This document shows, piece by piece, positions 6,337 to 14,100 of a stretch of DNA of 20,341 bases (position 1 is the stretch's first letter; every line of letters starts with the position of its first letter). The DNA lies in NCBI RefSeq assembly GCF_045528445.1, contig NZ_JBGQQU010000038.1:1-20341 (forward strand). Direction: 5' to 3'. Source of the DNA: Desemzia sp045528445 (GTDB lineage: Bacteria; Bacillota; Bacilli; Lactobacillales; Carnobacteriaceae). Both the position numbers and the translations under genes were made by a program. The notes below the pieces were generated by a model. The model ran no database searches, was not told where the DNA came from, and saw nothing but the letters and a program-made list of their open reading frames with translations.

Positions 6337-7427
6337 CCTGCTTCCCCCTTTTTCGGAATAACAACAAAGATACGAAATCCATTTTCATAATTGATATGGA
6401 TATGGCCATTCATTTGGCTTACCCGTTCTTCTATATTCAACAATCCAATACCTTTGGGATGCTTCATTTGATATTCTGACACTGTTCCATTATCCGCTAT
6501 CAATAATGTCCATTGATGACTTACTTCTGTAAATCGGACTTGAACAGAGGTGGCTGTTGAATGTTTATTGATATTTGTTAAAGCTTCTTTCACTATGTTA
6601 ACGACTGAATGAGCGGTTTGGTTATCAATCAGTGCATAATTTTTGTAGCGGAAGCTGATAGGGCATTTAGAAAATTGGTGCACAAGTATCCGTAATTCTT
6701 CTTCCAAATTCACCGTTGTTTGTCGTTCTGTGTGGATAACCGTCCGCACATTACTCATGCTCGTGCTCAACACTTCTTTTACTTGAGTGAGAGAAGACTT
6801 CATTTCTGGTTCAGTAGCTACATATTCTAGAGCACCAATTTGAATAATGGCACTGCTCAACTGATGCCCTAGAAGGTCATGGATTTCTTCTACAATTCTT
6901 CTCCGTTCTTCTAAACGAGATGAATTTACTTTCTCATCTTGCAAATGCAATAGGCTATCTTGTTCGTTTTTAATACGCTGATTTAAGAAACGTAATGTAT
7001 CTATTTCTTCAAATGAGGCTTTTTCAAATGTTTGACTGTTATCAATAACCGTGTGGATAATCGAAGCTATCCAACACAGACTTGTAATAAAAAAACTTAT
7101 ATAAATGGATTGCCCTATCCCTAATCCCAACAAAAGTGGCAATAGAAACAAACTGTAGTTTTTGTAGGATTTAAGAGAATATTCATAAAAAATAAGAGGC
7201 CAAAATAAGTACAGTTCAGGCAGGAAAATGCTGGTGAGAAAGAATACACTAAAATAAATGAGATAACGTCTAGGCACATCTAAGTTCTCTGTCAATAAGT
7301 ACAATGCACCATAAATAACTACTATACATAGTTCCATAATTGGAAATGAATTTGGTTCGATAATCATTTGAAGCAAAAATATCATTCCTAATAAAACAGC
7401 ACGTATTCCTAGTTCCAACCATCTCAT
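6333..7427 (-). CDS. Sensor histidine kinase, HisKA_3 type (LnrJ/DesK-like)
   Basis: 364 residues. About five hydrophobic segments occupy residues 1-125 with almost no extracellular loops, as in kinases that sense within the membrane. A linker/coiled coil follows (~140-175). The HisKA_3 dimerisation domain has the phospho-histidine in EIHDLLGHQ (H183). The HATPase_c domain shows its N box (VKEALTNINKH, 280-289), DNG (312-314) and GIGLLNIEERV (326-336). Start ATG 7427 follows an AGGAGG site by 7 bases. It overlaps the response regulator gene by 4 bases. It lies divergent from the ABC transporter genes, the usual layout for intramembrane-sensing kinases that detect envelope-active compounds. 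Confidence 0.87.
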   Translation of the reverse strand: MRWLELGIRAVLLGMIFLLQMIIEPNSFPIMELCIVVIYGALYLLTENLDVPRRYLIYFSVFFLTSIFLPELYLFWPLIFYEYSLKSYKNYSLFLLPLLLGLGIGQSIYISFFITSLCWIASIIHTVIDNSQTFEKASFEEIDTLRFLNQRIKNEQDSLLHLQDEKVNSSRLEERRRIVEEIHDLLGHQLSSAIIQIGALEYVATEPEMKSSLTQVKEVLSTSMSNVRTVIHTERQTTVNLEEELRILVHQFSKCPISFRYKNYALIDNQTAHSVVNIVKEALTNINKHSTATSVQVRFTEVSHQWTLLIADNGTVSEYQMKHPKGIGLLNIEERVSQMNGHIHINYENGFRIFVVIPKKGEAG

Positions 7428-7476
7428 ATTCTCCCCTCCTCATAAGAACAGTTTACCATATTTACTAGTTGTTTTT

Positions 7477-7505
7477 AGTGACAGATGTCATCTGATGAAG
7501 TGACA
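7477..7505. promoter_or_regulatory. Operator candidate between kinase and ABC genes
   Basis: Two AGTGACA direct repeats (7477-7483 and 7499-7505), 22 bases apart or about two helical turns, flank two overlapping dyads: CAGATG-T-CATCTG (7482-7494) and TCATC-T-GATGA (7488-7498). It lies between the divergent starts, just upstream of both likely -35 regions, which suits binding by the neighbouring NarL-type regulator. Confidence 0.5.
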
Positions 7506-7513
7506 AATTATCA

Positions 7514-7542
7514 TTCAAAATCGCATACCTATTTGACATAAT
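7514..7542 (+). promoter_or_regulatory. Likely promoter of the ABC transporter operon
   Basis: -35-like TTCAAA (7514-7519), a 17-base spacer, and -10 CATAAT (7537-7542). The suboptimal hexamers fit an activated promoter with the dyad element directly upstream. On the other strand, TAAACT (7450-7455) could be the -10 for the kinase operon. Confidence 0.4.
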
Positions 7543-7570
7543 AAAAGAAAGAGTAAGGAGGAGAAATAAG

Positions 7571-8509
7571 ATGGTAATCGAAGTCCATGATTTGGTAAAA
7601 CGGTATAAAGAGTTAGTAGCACTTGACCATTTTAGTATGTCCGTCAATGAAGGTGAAATTTATGGTCTATTAGGTCCAAATGGAAGTGGTAAATCAACTG
7701 TTATCAATTGTATGCTATCTCTTTTACGATACGAAAAAGGTTCTGTAGATATATTTGGAGAAAAAATGCATCCGAACAATTATGACATCAAAAAAAGAAT
7801 TGGACTGGTGATGCAAAATATTGGAGTATATGATGAACTCACTGTAGAAGAAAACATCGATTACTTCTGTGGATTGTATATTCAAAATAAAAAACAACGG
7901 AAGCAATACGTAGATGAAGCCATTGAATTTGTCGGCTTGGAAAAATTTCGTAATTTCAGACCTAAAAAATTATCGGGCGGGCTCTTGCGACGGTTGAATT
8001 TAGCTTGTGGTATTTCTCATAAACCTGATCTGATTATTTTAGACGAGCCGACAGTAGCAGTGGACCCGCAATCTCGAAATCGTATTTTAGATGGAATCAA
8101 ACAATTGAGAGATGAAGGAAAAACCATTATTTACACCACACATTATATGGAAGAAGTAGAATTGATTTGTGATCGTTTGACTATTATGGACAAAGGCAAA
8201 GAAATTATTACTGGAACAAGTGATGAAATCAAAGCTATTTCCCAGCATGGAGAAGTTGTCAAAGCAGAAGTCTTTGATTTGCCGGAAGAAACGCAACTTA
8301 AGATTCAACAAATGCCTGAAGTCTCAGGATTCCATTACCACCAAGGTGATTTGACCGTTCATTTCCAAAAAGGAGCTAGTCATCTGATGACTTTAATCGG
8401 ATTATTTGAAGATGAGCATATCACTCTATTGAACTTAACCGTCCAACGTCCAACATTGAATGATGTCTTTCTGGAAATCACAGGAAAGGAGTTGCGGGAC
8501 AATGTTTAG
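7571..8509 (+). CDS. ABC transporter ATP-binding protein (LnrL-like)
   Basis: 312 residues. One nucleotide-binding domain (~1-225) shows Walker A GPNGSGKS (35-42), Q-loop Q82, signature LSGGLLRRL (134-142), Walker B LIILDEPT (154-161) and H-loop H191. The signature departs from LSGGQ after the second glycine, as in drug-resistance and ABC-2 exporter ATPases. The C-terminal ~85 residues form the accessory domain common in DrrA/CcmA-type exporters. RBS AAGGAGG lies 8 bases before ATG 7571. It is the first of three overlapping genes encoding a complete exporter. Size matches LnrL/YfiL of Bacillus subtilis (linearmycin resistance), so export of a membrane-active antibiotic or bacteriocin is the most likely job; the substrate is not known. 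Confidence 0.9.
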   Translation: MVIEVHDLVKRYKELVALDHFSMSVNEGEIYGLLGPNGSGKSTVINCMLSLLRYEKGSVDIFGEKMHPNNYDIKKRIGLVMQNIGVYDELTVEENIDYFCGLYIQNKKQRKQYVDEAIEFVGLEKFRNFRPKKLSGGLLRRLNLACGISHKPDLIILDEPTVAVDPQSRNRILDGIKQLRDEGKTIIYTTHYMEEVELICDRLTIMDKGKEIITGTSDEIKAISQHGEVVKAEVFDLPEETQLKIQQMPEVSGFHYHQGDLTVHFQKGASHLMTLIGLFEDEHITLLNLTVQRPTLNDVFLEITGKELRDNV

Positions 8510-9728
8510 TCATTTGCAAAAATATGCTGTTAAAATTTTTTTTCGCAACAAAGACGGCGTAGCATTCGGTGTCATTTTCCCTCTCGTTTTTGGGCTCATT
8601 TATCTCTTTGCTTTCCAAGGACTAATAGCGACAGATACTGTTTTAGAAACGGTTCCCGTAGCAATGGTTTTTGAAGGTAACGAAGAAGAAATTGACAGCG
8701 CAAAAGATTCTTTTTCTTCCATTGCTACTCCAGCTAGTTTAGAACAGGATGAATTGGTAGCCAATGAACTAACGGAAAATGACTATATGATGTATTACGA
8801 AACAGATTCTCAAACAGCTCAGCAACTACTGGAGGATGGTGCAGTGGAGGATATTATTTATGTGGATAACACGGACCAACAATTTGATATCGCTTTGACA
8901 GTAGCTCCTAATGCCGCAAATTCTATGTCTTCCACGATTATTTATACCGCCTTGAACACTATGGCCTCTATCAATGGCACAATTAATACACTATACACCA
9001 ATGCTGCGCAAAGTGATGATCCCCAGCAATCGATTATGGCTGTTAATGAGTCTCTAGCTAGTTCTAATATGTCGAAATCATTCACAGCAGATTCAGCTAA
9101 AGATAATGGCACTACTGGGATGAGTATTTTTTATTATGCTTGCCTAGCTTATATTTGTATTTTCTTCATGTCTATTGGGGTTAGTATGGTGACGGACAAT
9201 GAAGCCAATTACTCTCCAGCTGCCTTGCTTGTCACAGCAAGCCCAGTTCCTAAAAGCAAGCGTTTTAGAGCCATGTTTATCACTGGCGCAGTTTCTTGTT
9301 TAGCTATTGTCTATCTCTTATTGATTATTTACAATCTAAACGGCGTTCCACTAGGTAATGATCCTTTTCGTCTAGTTGCATTGATGACACTAGGTGTATT
9401 GGTTGGATTATTACTTGGTACGGCAGTAGCTAGTCTCTTGAAGGCTAACACGAAAGTTTTGATTGGTATTTCAATTGCAGTACCGCTTGTGCTTGGTGCT
9501 TTATCTGGTTTGATGGTGATTGACTTAAAATATTTCATTATGGAAAAAGCTCCCTGGCTAGCCAAAATCAACCCATTCTCTCTCATCAATGATGCTATTT
9601 ATTATTTAAACAGCTATCCCACTTATGAACAATACAACGAGAATATGTTGATTTTAAGTGCTTATGCCATTGTCTGTTTGATGATTACTTTAATGGCATT
9701 GAGGAGGACTGATTATGAAAATCTTTAA
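8502..9728 (+). CDS. ABC-2 type permease (LnrM-like)
   Basis: 408 residues. One N-terminal membrane segment (~20-41) is followed by a large extracytoplasmic region (~45-205) and five to six C-terminal membrane segments, the ABC2_membrane_3 layout. The start is ATG at 8502, with AAAGGAG 10 bases upstream; it overlaps the ATPase gene by 8 bases (the open frame extends further upstream but inside the ATPase gene). It pairs with the next gene to form the membrane part of the exporter. Length is close to LnrM/YfiM. Confidence 0.86.
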   Translation: MFSHLQKYAVKIFFRNKDGVAFGVIFPLVFGLIYLFAFQGLIATDTVLETVPVAMVFEGNEEEIDSAKDSFSSIATPASLEQDELVANELTENDYMMYYETDSQTAQQLLEDGAVEDIIYVDNTDQQFDIALTVAPNAANSMSSTIIYTALNTMASINGTINTLYTNAAQSDDPQQSIMAVNESLASSNMSKSFTADSAKDNGTTGMSIFYYACLAYICIFFMSIGVSMVTDNEANYSPAALLVTASPVPKSKRFRAMFITGAVSCLAIVYLLLIIYNLNGVPLGNDPFRLVALMTLGVLVGLLLGTAVASLLKANTKVLIGISIAVPLVLGALSGLMVIDLKYFIMEKAPWLAKINPFSLINDAIYYLNSYPTYEQYNENMLILSAYAIVCLMITLMALRRTDYENL

Positions 9729-10911
9729 ACTTTTCTATCAACTGTTAAAAGACAATTCAACTTCGATTATTTGGAATGTCTTATTGCTATTGGCAATTGT
9801 TATTCCTGTAAATGCCCTGTTCAGTAACAGCTATACTAGTCAATTTGAAGTGGCACAAAGTGATATCGGAATTATCAATTACGATGACGATGACCCAGTC
9901 TCACAAAGCTTGCTGAATTATTTGGAGAAACAGTTAAATGTAGTTCCGGTTAGCAATACACCGGAAGATATCGCTGATACTCTTTACTATCAAAATGCAG
10001 ATTATATTTTAACCATCCCAGAAGGTTTTGGAGAATCCATTATTGATTCTGCTAAAGAAGACATTCCATTAGAGAAAACCGTCACTCAATCCTTAGAAAA
10101 CGAAGCTTTTGTAGATATTTTAATCAATACCTATCTAACGAATTTACAATTGCTCTCTTCTCAAATAACGGATTTTACGGATTCCACTCAACTAACTTCG
10201 GCTCTAGCCGACCTAAATCAACAAGCAGACCAGTCAAATGTAGAGATTATCCCTTCTGAAACCAATGCAAACGTTTCTCTGCTGGCGTTTGGTACCAACT
10301 ACGCTTATTTTATTTCTTATATTATGATTACCACGTTCATCACCACTTTTGGGTATGCCATACTTGCTATGCGAAATCCTGAAATTATGAAGCGAGACCG
10401 GATGGGAATGGTAACAGAAAGTCAGCGGTGGGTACAAATCTTATGGGGTTGTATTACATTTAGTATAGTATTTTGGTCACTTTTGATGGTCGGGGCAATC
10501 GTCCTCTATGGGGTAGAGACTATTTTTTCTCAAAAAGGATTGCTGTTAGCACTCAATAGCTTTATTGCAATGTTTGGTATTCAAGCAATGGCCTACTTCT
10601 GTGTCACTATAGCCAATTCTAAAGGAGCCATTTCATTTTTATCAACAACAGTCAGCTTGGTGCTAGCCTTTGCCAGCGGTATATTTGTACCGCGTGCATT
10701 TGTCAGTCCCCTAATGCAACAAGTCGCTTCTTTTGCCACCCCTATTTGGCAAGTTAAGGGAACAGAAATCGTTCTAGACAGCACGACACTTTCGTTAGAG
10801 AGCATTCAGCCTTTTTATACGATGTTAGGGACACAAATACTGATTGGGTTTGCTTTTTATGCCGTCAGTTTTGTCATCCAAAAATACCGACAGCAAAATA
10901 GTATTTACTAA
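9715..10911 (+). CDS. ABC-2 type permease, second subunit (LnrN-like)
   Basis: 398 residues with the same layout as its upstream neighbour: a membrane segment at ~18-36, an extracytoplasmic region to ~190, then five to six membrane segments. It overlaps the preceding gene by 14 bases in another frame, and a GAGGAGG ribosome site lies inside that gene, pointing to coupled translation and a heterodimeric permease. Last gene of the three-gene unit, closed by the terminator at 10942. Confidence 0.86.
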   Translation: MKIFKLFYQLLKDNSTSIIWNVLLLLAIVIPVNALFSNSYTSQFEVAQSDIGIINYDDDDPVSQSLLNYLEKQLNVVPVSNTPEDIADTLYYQNADYILTIPEGFGESIIDSAKEDIPLEKTVTQSLENEAFVDILINTYLTNLQLLSSQITDFTDSTQLTSALADLNQQADQSNVEIIPSETNANVSLLAFGTNYAYFISYIMITTFITTFGYAILAMRNPEIMKRDRMGMVTESQRWVQILWGCITFSIVFWSLLMVGAIVLYGVETIFSQKGLLLALNSFIAMFGIQAMAYFCVTIANSKGAISFLSTTVSLVLAFASGIFVPRAFVSPLMQQVASFATPIWQVKGTEIVLDSTTLSLESIQPFYTMLGTQILIGFAFYAVSFVIQKYRQQNSIY

Positions 10912-10917
10912 TAACAA

Positions 10918-10941
10918 AAAGAGCGTGGAACAGGACGTTTA
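10918..10941. repeat. Short dispersed intergenic motif, copy 1
   Basis: This 24-base stretch (central part GTGGAACAGGACGTTTA) matches 20181-20204 at about 19 of 24 positions. Both copies sit directly after or before a gene end. A similar GAGCGTGGGACA-type motif is widespread between genes of Lactobacillales as far as I recall; its function is unknown. Confidence 0.45.
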
Positions 10942-10973
10942 AAAAAGCGGACCATTATTTTGGTCCGCTTTTT
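10942..10973. terminator. Bidirectional terminator between ABC operon and pyrE
   Basis: AAAAAGCGGACCA (10942-10954) pairs perfectly with TGGTCCGCTTTTT (10961-10973) around a short loop. It serves both convergent operons. Confidence 0.92.
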
Positions 10974-10982
10974 GCAATCATT

Positions 10983-11612
10983 TTATTTTCCCCATTGAGA
11001 AGGATTTTTACGCCATTCTTCTAACAACTGCTTTTCTTCCGAGTCAATAGTGCCTTTTTCTACAGCTTGTTCGATTAAAGTCGTATAGTTTGAAAGTGTG
11101 TGTATCTCAAATCCAGCTTTTCCGAAGTTTTCTTTTGCTGCAGGAAGTTGATAGCTGAATATTGCTGCGCAACCTAAAACTTCTCCTCCAGCTTTCTGGA
11201 TGGCTAGTCCAGCATCTATGACACTTCCGCCTGTGGAAATCAAATCTTCAATACAAACCACTTTTTGTCCACTTTGAAGGCGTCCTTCGATTTGATTTTG
11301 TTTGCCATGATCTTTAGCTTTACCACGGACATAAATCATCGGCAAATCTAATTCTTCCGCCACCCAAGCAGCATGAGGAATCCCAGCTGTAGCCGTTCCA
11401 GCAATCACTTCCGCATCTGGATAAAATTGTTGAATCAAGTCGGCCAACCCTTTAGCGATTTCTTTTCGCACTGATGGGTAACTCATCGTAATACGATTAT
11501 CGCAGTAGATTGGACTTTTGATACCGCTCGCCCAAGTAAAAGGTGCTTTCGGACTCAAACTGACTGCCTCACATTCCAATAATAAATCTGCAAATTTAGT
11601 CTCTTGATTCAT
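10983..11612 (-). CDS. pyrE: Orotate phosphoribosyltransferase
   Basis: 209 residues. Transfers the phosphoribosyl group of PRPP to orotate, giving orotidine monophosphate, the fifth step of pyrimidine synthesis. The PRPP-binding motif VVCIEDLISTGGS is at 118-130, and the flexible catalytic loop RGKAKDHGKQ begins near 96. Length is normal for the family. The start is ATG at 11612: it begins one base after the pyrF stop, and GGGGAG lies 7 bases upstream. The upstream in-frame ATG at 11627 would include the ribosome site. Co-transcribed with pyrF, which uses its product. Confidence 0.95.
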   Translation of the reverse strand: MNQETKFADLLLECEAVSLSPKAPFTWASGIKSPIYCDNRITMSYPSVRKEIAKGLADLIQQFYPDAEVIAGTATAGIPHAAWVAEELDLPMIYVRGKAKDHGKQNQIEGRLQSGQKVVCIEDLISTGGSVIDAGLAIQKAGGEVLGCAAIFSYQLPAAKENFGKAGFEIHTLSNYTTLIEQAVEKGTIDSEEKQLLEEWRKNPSQWGK

Positions 11613-11613
11613 C

Positions 11614-12327
11614 TTATTTCTCCCCATTCCATTGGTTGGTGATGTTTTTATAAGCTTTTACTGGGTTTTCAGATTGTGCAATCGGACGTCCCACAACAAT
11701 ATGAGTAGCTCCTTCTTTTAACGCTAACTCAGGCGTAGCTACACGTTTTTGATCTCCAATGTCAGCTCCTGCAGGTCTAATGCCGGGAGTCACACATAAA
11801 AATCCTTGACCAGTCGCTTCATGAATCATGCGAGCTTCTAGTGCTGAACACACTACTCCATCCAATCCCGCTTGATAAGCCAATTTGGCATATTGAGTGA
11901 CACTTTCTTCTAACGAATGTCCAATCAGTTGTTCGTTTTGCATTGCTTCTTCTGTAGTAGAAGTCAGCTGAGTTACAGCAATCAGTAATGGACGATTACT
12001 CCCTTTTTTGGTTCCTTCTTCCAACCCTCTCATGGCCGCTTCCATCATCTCTTTTCCACCAGCTGCGTGTACATTTACCATATCCACTTCTAAAGTTGCC
12101 AAAACTTTCATCGCTCGATAAACAGTATTGGGGATATCATGCAATTTTAGGTCCAAAAAGATTTGATAGCCTTTATCCTTTAAGTCACGTATCAAACTTG
12201 GACCTTCACTGTAATACAATTCCATCCCAACTTTTAAAAATAAGGATTCTTGTTCGAAAGACTCTAGAAAAGACATTGCTTCTGCTTTAGACGGCACATC
12301 TAAAGCAATAATAGGTTTGGTCATCAT
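11614..12327 (-). CDS. pyrF: Orotidine 5'-phosphate decarboxylase
   Basis: 237 residues. Decarboxylates OMP to UMP, the last step of the de novo pathway. The family signature DLKLHDIPNTV is complete, with the catalytic Asp-Lys-Asp set at D59, K61 and D64. The start is ATG at 12327, 8 bases after GGAGG; an ATG at 12342 lies upstream of that ribosome site and is not used here. First gene of the pyrFE unit, controlled by the PyrR-type attenuator in its leader. Confidence 0.95.
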   Translation of the reverse strand: MMTKPIIALDVPSKAEAMSFLESFEQESLFLKVGMELYYSEGPSLIRDLKDKGYQIFLDLKLHDIPNTVYRAMKVLATLEVDMVNVHAAGGKEMMEAAMRGLEEGTKKGSNRPLLIAVTQLTSTTEEAMQNEQLIGHSLEESVTQYAKLAYQAGLDGVVCSALEARMIHEATGQGFLCVTPGIRPAGADIGDQKRVATPELALKEGATHIVVGRPIAQSENPVKAYKNITNQWNGEK

Positions 12328-12525
12328 TTGTTTATCCTCCATGTCGGTTTGGTTTCGGTTTGTTCTTCCAGTAAAGTAGCTACATGTGACACTTCATATG
12401 CTGTTGTAGTAGAGCTGCGAGGCCTAGCAATTTTGCAAAAAAGATAAAATTTTATGAACAACCTCTCGCTTACGCTCAATCTTGTACTGTTCGACTAAAC
12501 CAGCTGAAGCTGGAAGTCTCCCAGC
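12324..12525 (-). other. Long post-attenuator leader of pyrF with an open frame
   Basis: Some 200 bases separate the attenuator from the pyrF start, much more than needed. GCTGG...CCAGC...GCTGG segments (12500-12525) can form two mutually exclusive small hairpins. From 12494 down to a TGA at 12326-12324 a 56-codon frame is open and ends in an ATGA overlap with the pyrF start, but it has no start codon with a ribosome site. It may be the remnant of an upstream pyr gene, or chance. I do not recognise the peptide. Confidence 0.4.
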
Positions 12526-12565
12526 AAAAAAAGCACTCCTAGCCTGTAGATGGGCATAGGAGCGC
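12526..12565 (-). terminator. Attenuator terminator in the pyrF leader
   Basis: On the minus strand GCGCTCCTATGCC and GGCTAGGAGTGC form a stable stem (plus-strand arms 12553-12565 and 12533-12544), followed by seven T (12526-12532). It lies ~75 bases into the transcript, directly after the PyrR-type motif, as expected of a pyr attenuator. Confidence 0.88.
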
Positions 12566-12588
12566 AAAGAGAGTATAACTTTTCCGCA

Positions 12589-12612
12589 CTTCCTTTCAGC
12601 CTCACAGGACTC
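12589..12612 (-). promoter_or_regulatory. PyrR-binding RNA motif (anti-antiterminator)
   Basis: The leader RNA contains GAGTCCTGTGAGGCT followed by GAAAGGAAG. This matches the conserved PyrR-binding loop of pyr leaders (AGUCC, then GAGGCU, then AAGG). In Bacillus subtilis UMP-bound PyrR holds this hairpin and lets the downstream terminator form, so pyrFE should be shut down when uridine nucleotides are plentiful. No pyrR gene is in the window. Confidence 0.85.
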
Positions 12613-12646
12613 AATTAAGGAAATCTTTTGTATTTCATTGGTTCTA

Positions 12647-12675
12647 ATCTTAGCGAACTGAACAGGGGTTGTCAA
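12647..12675 (-). promoter_or_regulatory. Promoter of pyrFE
   Basis: Minus strand -35 TTGACA (12670-12675), an exactly 17-base spacer, and -10 TAAGAT (12647-12652). Transcription starts near 12640, upstream of the PyrR motif. Confidence 0.8.
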
Positions 12676-12680
12676 CGGAA

Positions 12681-12710
12681 AATTTTATACTGTCAAGCGA
12701 ATTTTATACT
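12681..12710. repeat. Tandem 11-bp direct repeat between divergent promoters
   Basis: AATTTTATACT occurs at 12681-12691 and again at 12700-12710, 19 bases apart. It lies between the pyrFE promoter and the MFS promoter and touches the latter's -35. It could be a binding site for a regulator of the transporter gene, or relics of older promoters. Confidence 0.5.
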
Positions 12711-12738
12711 TGCCAGAATGAAAAATTATGGCTATACT
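12710..12738 (+). promoter_or_regulatory. Promoter of the MFS transporter gene
   Basis: -35 TTGCCA (12710-12715), a 17-base spacer, and -10 TATACT (12733-12738). The ~50-base leader holds a small hairpin, GGATG paired with CATCC (12758-12776). Confidence 0.75.
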
Positions 12739-12796
12739 GTGTGAGAACTAAAATAAAGGATGTCAGAGAGCATCCATTTTAAGGAGAGATGTCGTT

Positions 12797-14029
12797 ATGG
12801 CTAGTACAACTATGCCCAAAAATAAACAGAAAGCCCTCTTTGCGGCCTTAGCCGGATCTGGGATGGACGATTTGAATGTCATGTTTTTGTCATTCGCTTT
12901 ATCTTCCATCATCACAGATCTTGGTATTACAGGCGCCCAAGGAGGGTTTATTTCTACTATCACGAACCTCGGTATGCTATTAGGCGGCCTAGTGTTCGGT
13001 GTGTTAGCAGATCGCAAAGGAAACCTTAAATTATTCAAATGGTCGATCCTGATCTTTTCACTCGCCACAGCAGCCTTGTTCTTCGCAGATTCGTTCTTCT
13101 GGGTTTGTGTCCTCCGTTTTATTGCTGGAATTGGAGCTGGTGGAGAATACGGAATTGCAATGAGCATCATTGCTAAAGTATCGCCTCCGGAAAAATTAGG
13201 TGTCATGTCTTCTTGGAACGGCGTTGCTGGTCAAATAGGATCCATTGCAGCTGCTTTATTAGCAGGAGCCATGATTCCGCTGCTTGGTTGGAGAGCTTTA
13301 TTCTTATTCGGATTAATCCCGATTCTCTTAGTCATTTGGCTGCACGCTTCGGTGGATGGGGAGTTTGAACTGATGGCCTCTGCTGAAGAAATCACAAAAG
13401 AAAAACCTTCCTTAAAAGAATTGTTTAAAACAAAAGAATTAACACGAACCACTATTGCTTTAATGTTTATGGCCACCGTTCAAATTGCGGGCTACTTTGG
13501 TCTGATGAACTGGCTTCCTTCCATCCTGCAAAAACAAATGGGACTGTCTGTTACTGGCTCTTCTCTTTGGATGGTCGTAACGATTGTCGGAATGTGTGCC
13601 GGGATGCTGACTTTCGGACGTTTACTGGACAAATTCGGACCACGCATCATCTTCGCTCTGTTTTTATTGGTAGCAGCTGCCTCAGTCTTCTTGTTTGTCT
13701 CCGCCAATAGCCAATTGACATTATTGTTTGGCGGAGCATTTGTCGGGTTCTTCGTAAATGGGATGTTCCCAGGTTATGGAGCTGTCGTCAGTCAATTGTA
13801 TCCTGCACGAATCCACTCTATCGCAAACAATGCTGTATTAAACGTAGGTCGAGCAATCGGCGGTTTCTCTTCACTTGTAATTGGTTTTCTGATGGACAAT
13901 TACAATTTACTGATCGTCATGGGATTCTTATCGGTCTTGTATCTAACAAGCTTTGTCGTAATGATGACGATTCCTGGATTGAAAAAGAATGCTTATATGA
14001 CTGTTCGCGCAAAAGCAGTTGAAGTTTAA
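12797..14029 (+). CDS. Major facilitator superfamily transporter
   Basis: 410 residues, about 12 membrane segments in two six-helix halves separated by a charged cytoplasmic loop (~190-210). MFS motif A is clear after the second helix (GGLVFGVLADRKG, 64-76), with a weaker copy GRLLDKFGPR in the second half. The GAGGEYG stretch in the first half and the overall pattern recall the aromatic acid/sugar-phosphate-like (AAHS or sugar porter) branches. The substrate cannot be told from the sequence. RBS AAGGAGAG lies about 8-10 bases before the ATG at 12797. It stands alone with its own promoter and terminator, divergent from pyrFE; a link to pyrimidine or orotate transport is possible but not shown. 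Confidence 0.85.
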   Translation: MASTTMPKNKQKALFAALAGSGMDDLNVMFLSFALSSIITDLGITGAQGGFISTITNLGMLLGGLVFGVLADRKGNLKLFKWSILIFSLATAALFFADSFFWVCVLRFIAGIGAGGEYGIAMSIIAKVSPPEKLGVMSSWNGVAGQIGSIAAALLAGAMIPLLGWRALFLFGLIPILLVIWLHASVDGEFELMASAEEITKEKPSLKELFKTKELTRTTIALMFMATVQIAGYFGLMNWLPSILQKQMGLSVTGSSLWMVVTIVGMCAGMLTFGRLLDKFGPRIIFALFLLVAAASVFLFVSANSQLTLLFGGAFVGFFVNGMFPGYGAVVSQLYPARIHSIANNAVLNVGRAIGGFSSLVIGFLMDNYNLLIVMGFLSVLYLTSFVVMMTIPGLKKNAYMTVRAKAVEV

Positions 14030-14044
14030 AAACTAATTAGCCAG

Positions 14045-14080
14045 AAAAGCCATGCAGTTCAATAAACTGCATGGCTTTTT
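14045..14080. terminator. Bidirectional terminator after the MFS gene
   Basis: AAAAGCCATGCAGT (14045-14058) pairs perfectly with ACTGCATGGCTTTT (14066-14079). It separates the transporter gene from the convergent beta-helix gene. Confidence 0.92.
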
Positions 14081-14100
14081 GTTTTGACCTGGGATTCTTT

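Noticed and set aside
7465..7647. 60-codon minus-strand frame at the kinase/ABC intergenic region
   Set aside because: Mostly antisense to the start of the ABC ATPase gene and the operator; no ribosome site.
12424..12675. 83-codon open frame on the minus strand across the pyrF leader
   Set aside because: Its TTG start is the -35 hexamer of the pyrFE promoter, and it reads through the PyrR motif and attenuator. It is a by-product of the regulatory RNA, not a gene.
12763..13206. 147-codon minus-strand frame inside the MFS gene
   Set aside because: Shadow of a well-supported membrane transporter frame; no own signals.
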